Both the position numbers and the translations under genes were made by a program. The notes under the pieces were generated by a model that saw only the letters and a program-made list of their open reading frames with translations, made no database searches and was not told the origin of the DNA. Shown here piece after piece: positions 5,271 through 5,301 of a stretch of DNA of 5,301 nucleotides. The stretch spans positions 1 to 5,301 of the forward strand of contig DKUR01000010.1 of assembly GCA_002490775.1 (NCBI GenBank), written 5' to 3'. This DNA is from Lachnospiraceae bacterium UBA7199. Lineage in GTDB: Bacteria; Bacillota; Clostridia; Lachnospirales; Lachnospiraceae. How positions within the stretch are numbered: position 1 is the first letter of the stretch; every line of letters begins with the position of its first letter.

Positions 5271-5301
5271 ATAATTAATAGATAATTAAAAGTTATCTGT
5301 C

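Noticed and set aside
5280..5298. Inverted repeat AGATAA/TTATCT as a terminator or operator
   Set aside because: Only six A/T-rich pairs in very AT-rich DNA at the window edge; expected by chance too often to call.
1..5301. CRISPR array, tRNA/rRNA genes, insertion sequences
   Set aside because: No regularly spaced repeats, no tRNA-like cloverleaf arms or rRNA motifs, and no transposase or terminal inverted repeats were seen in the window.

Overview
The window suggests a low-GC Gram-positive bacterium, most likely a gut-type Clostridia (Lachnospiraceae-like). The reasons are the AT-rich base composition, strong Shine-Dalgarno sites (GGAGG type) before most genes, and the gene families present: LytTR regulator, BlaI/BlaR1-type pair, DUF2589 protein. 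The taxonomic call is inference from these features only.

Left part (1-1670, minus strand): a DUF2589-family gene runs off the left edge and is preceded on the same strand by a regulator with an NTF2-like N-terminal half and a C-terminal LytTR DNA-binding domain. Upstream of each gene lies a copy of a roughly 45-bp imperfect repeat (781-825 and 1626-1670). Each copy contains two 11-bp half-sites of the form ACATTnATCyC, 22 bp apart. That is the classic layout of a LytTR-domain binding site, so the regulator probably controls both its own gene and the DUF2589 gene.

Intergenic region (1547-1922): between the regulator and a rightward integrase sits an island of about 52% GC (1721-1800) flanked by DNA of about 17-23% GC. 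On the minus strand it reads as a compact transcription unit: a perfect TATAAT at 1811-1816, two hairpins, then a strong hairpin with a U6 tail (1682-1715). Two of the stems contain pairs that are G-U wobbles on the minus strand but A-C mismatches on the plus strand. This points to a small structured RNA of about 125 nt on the minus strand, which I do not recognise as a known family.

Middle (1923-2861, plus strand): a complete tyrosine recombinase with the full catalytic set. Its 3' end converges on the next operon with an 11-bp gap, and a perfect 8-bp-stem hairpin spans the junction.

Right part (2873-5168, minus strand): a three-gene operon in the order BlaI-type winged-helix repressor, M56 (BlaR1-type) membrane metalloprotease, and a small soluble protein of unknown function. 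The membrane protease has a short C-terminal sensor with no penicillin-binding signature. It therefore probably senses something other than a beta-lactam, releasing the BlaI-type repressor and inducing the third gene. The last 130 bp (5169-5301) hold the presumed promoter of this operon.
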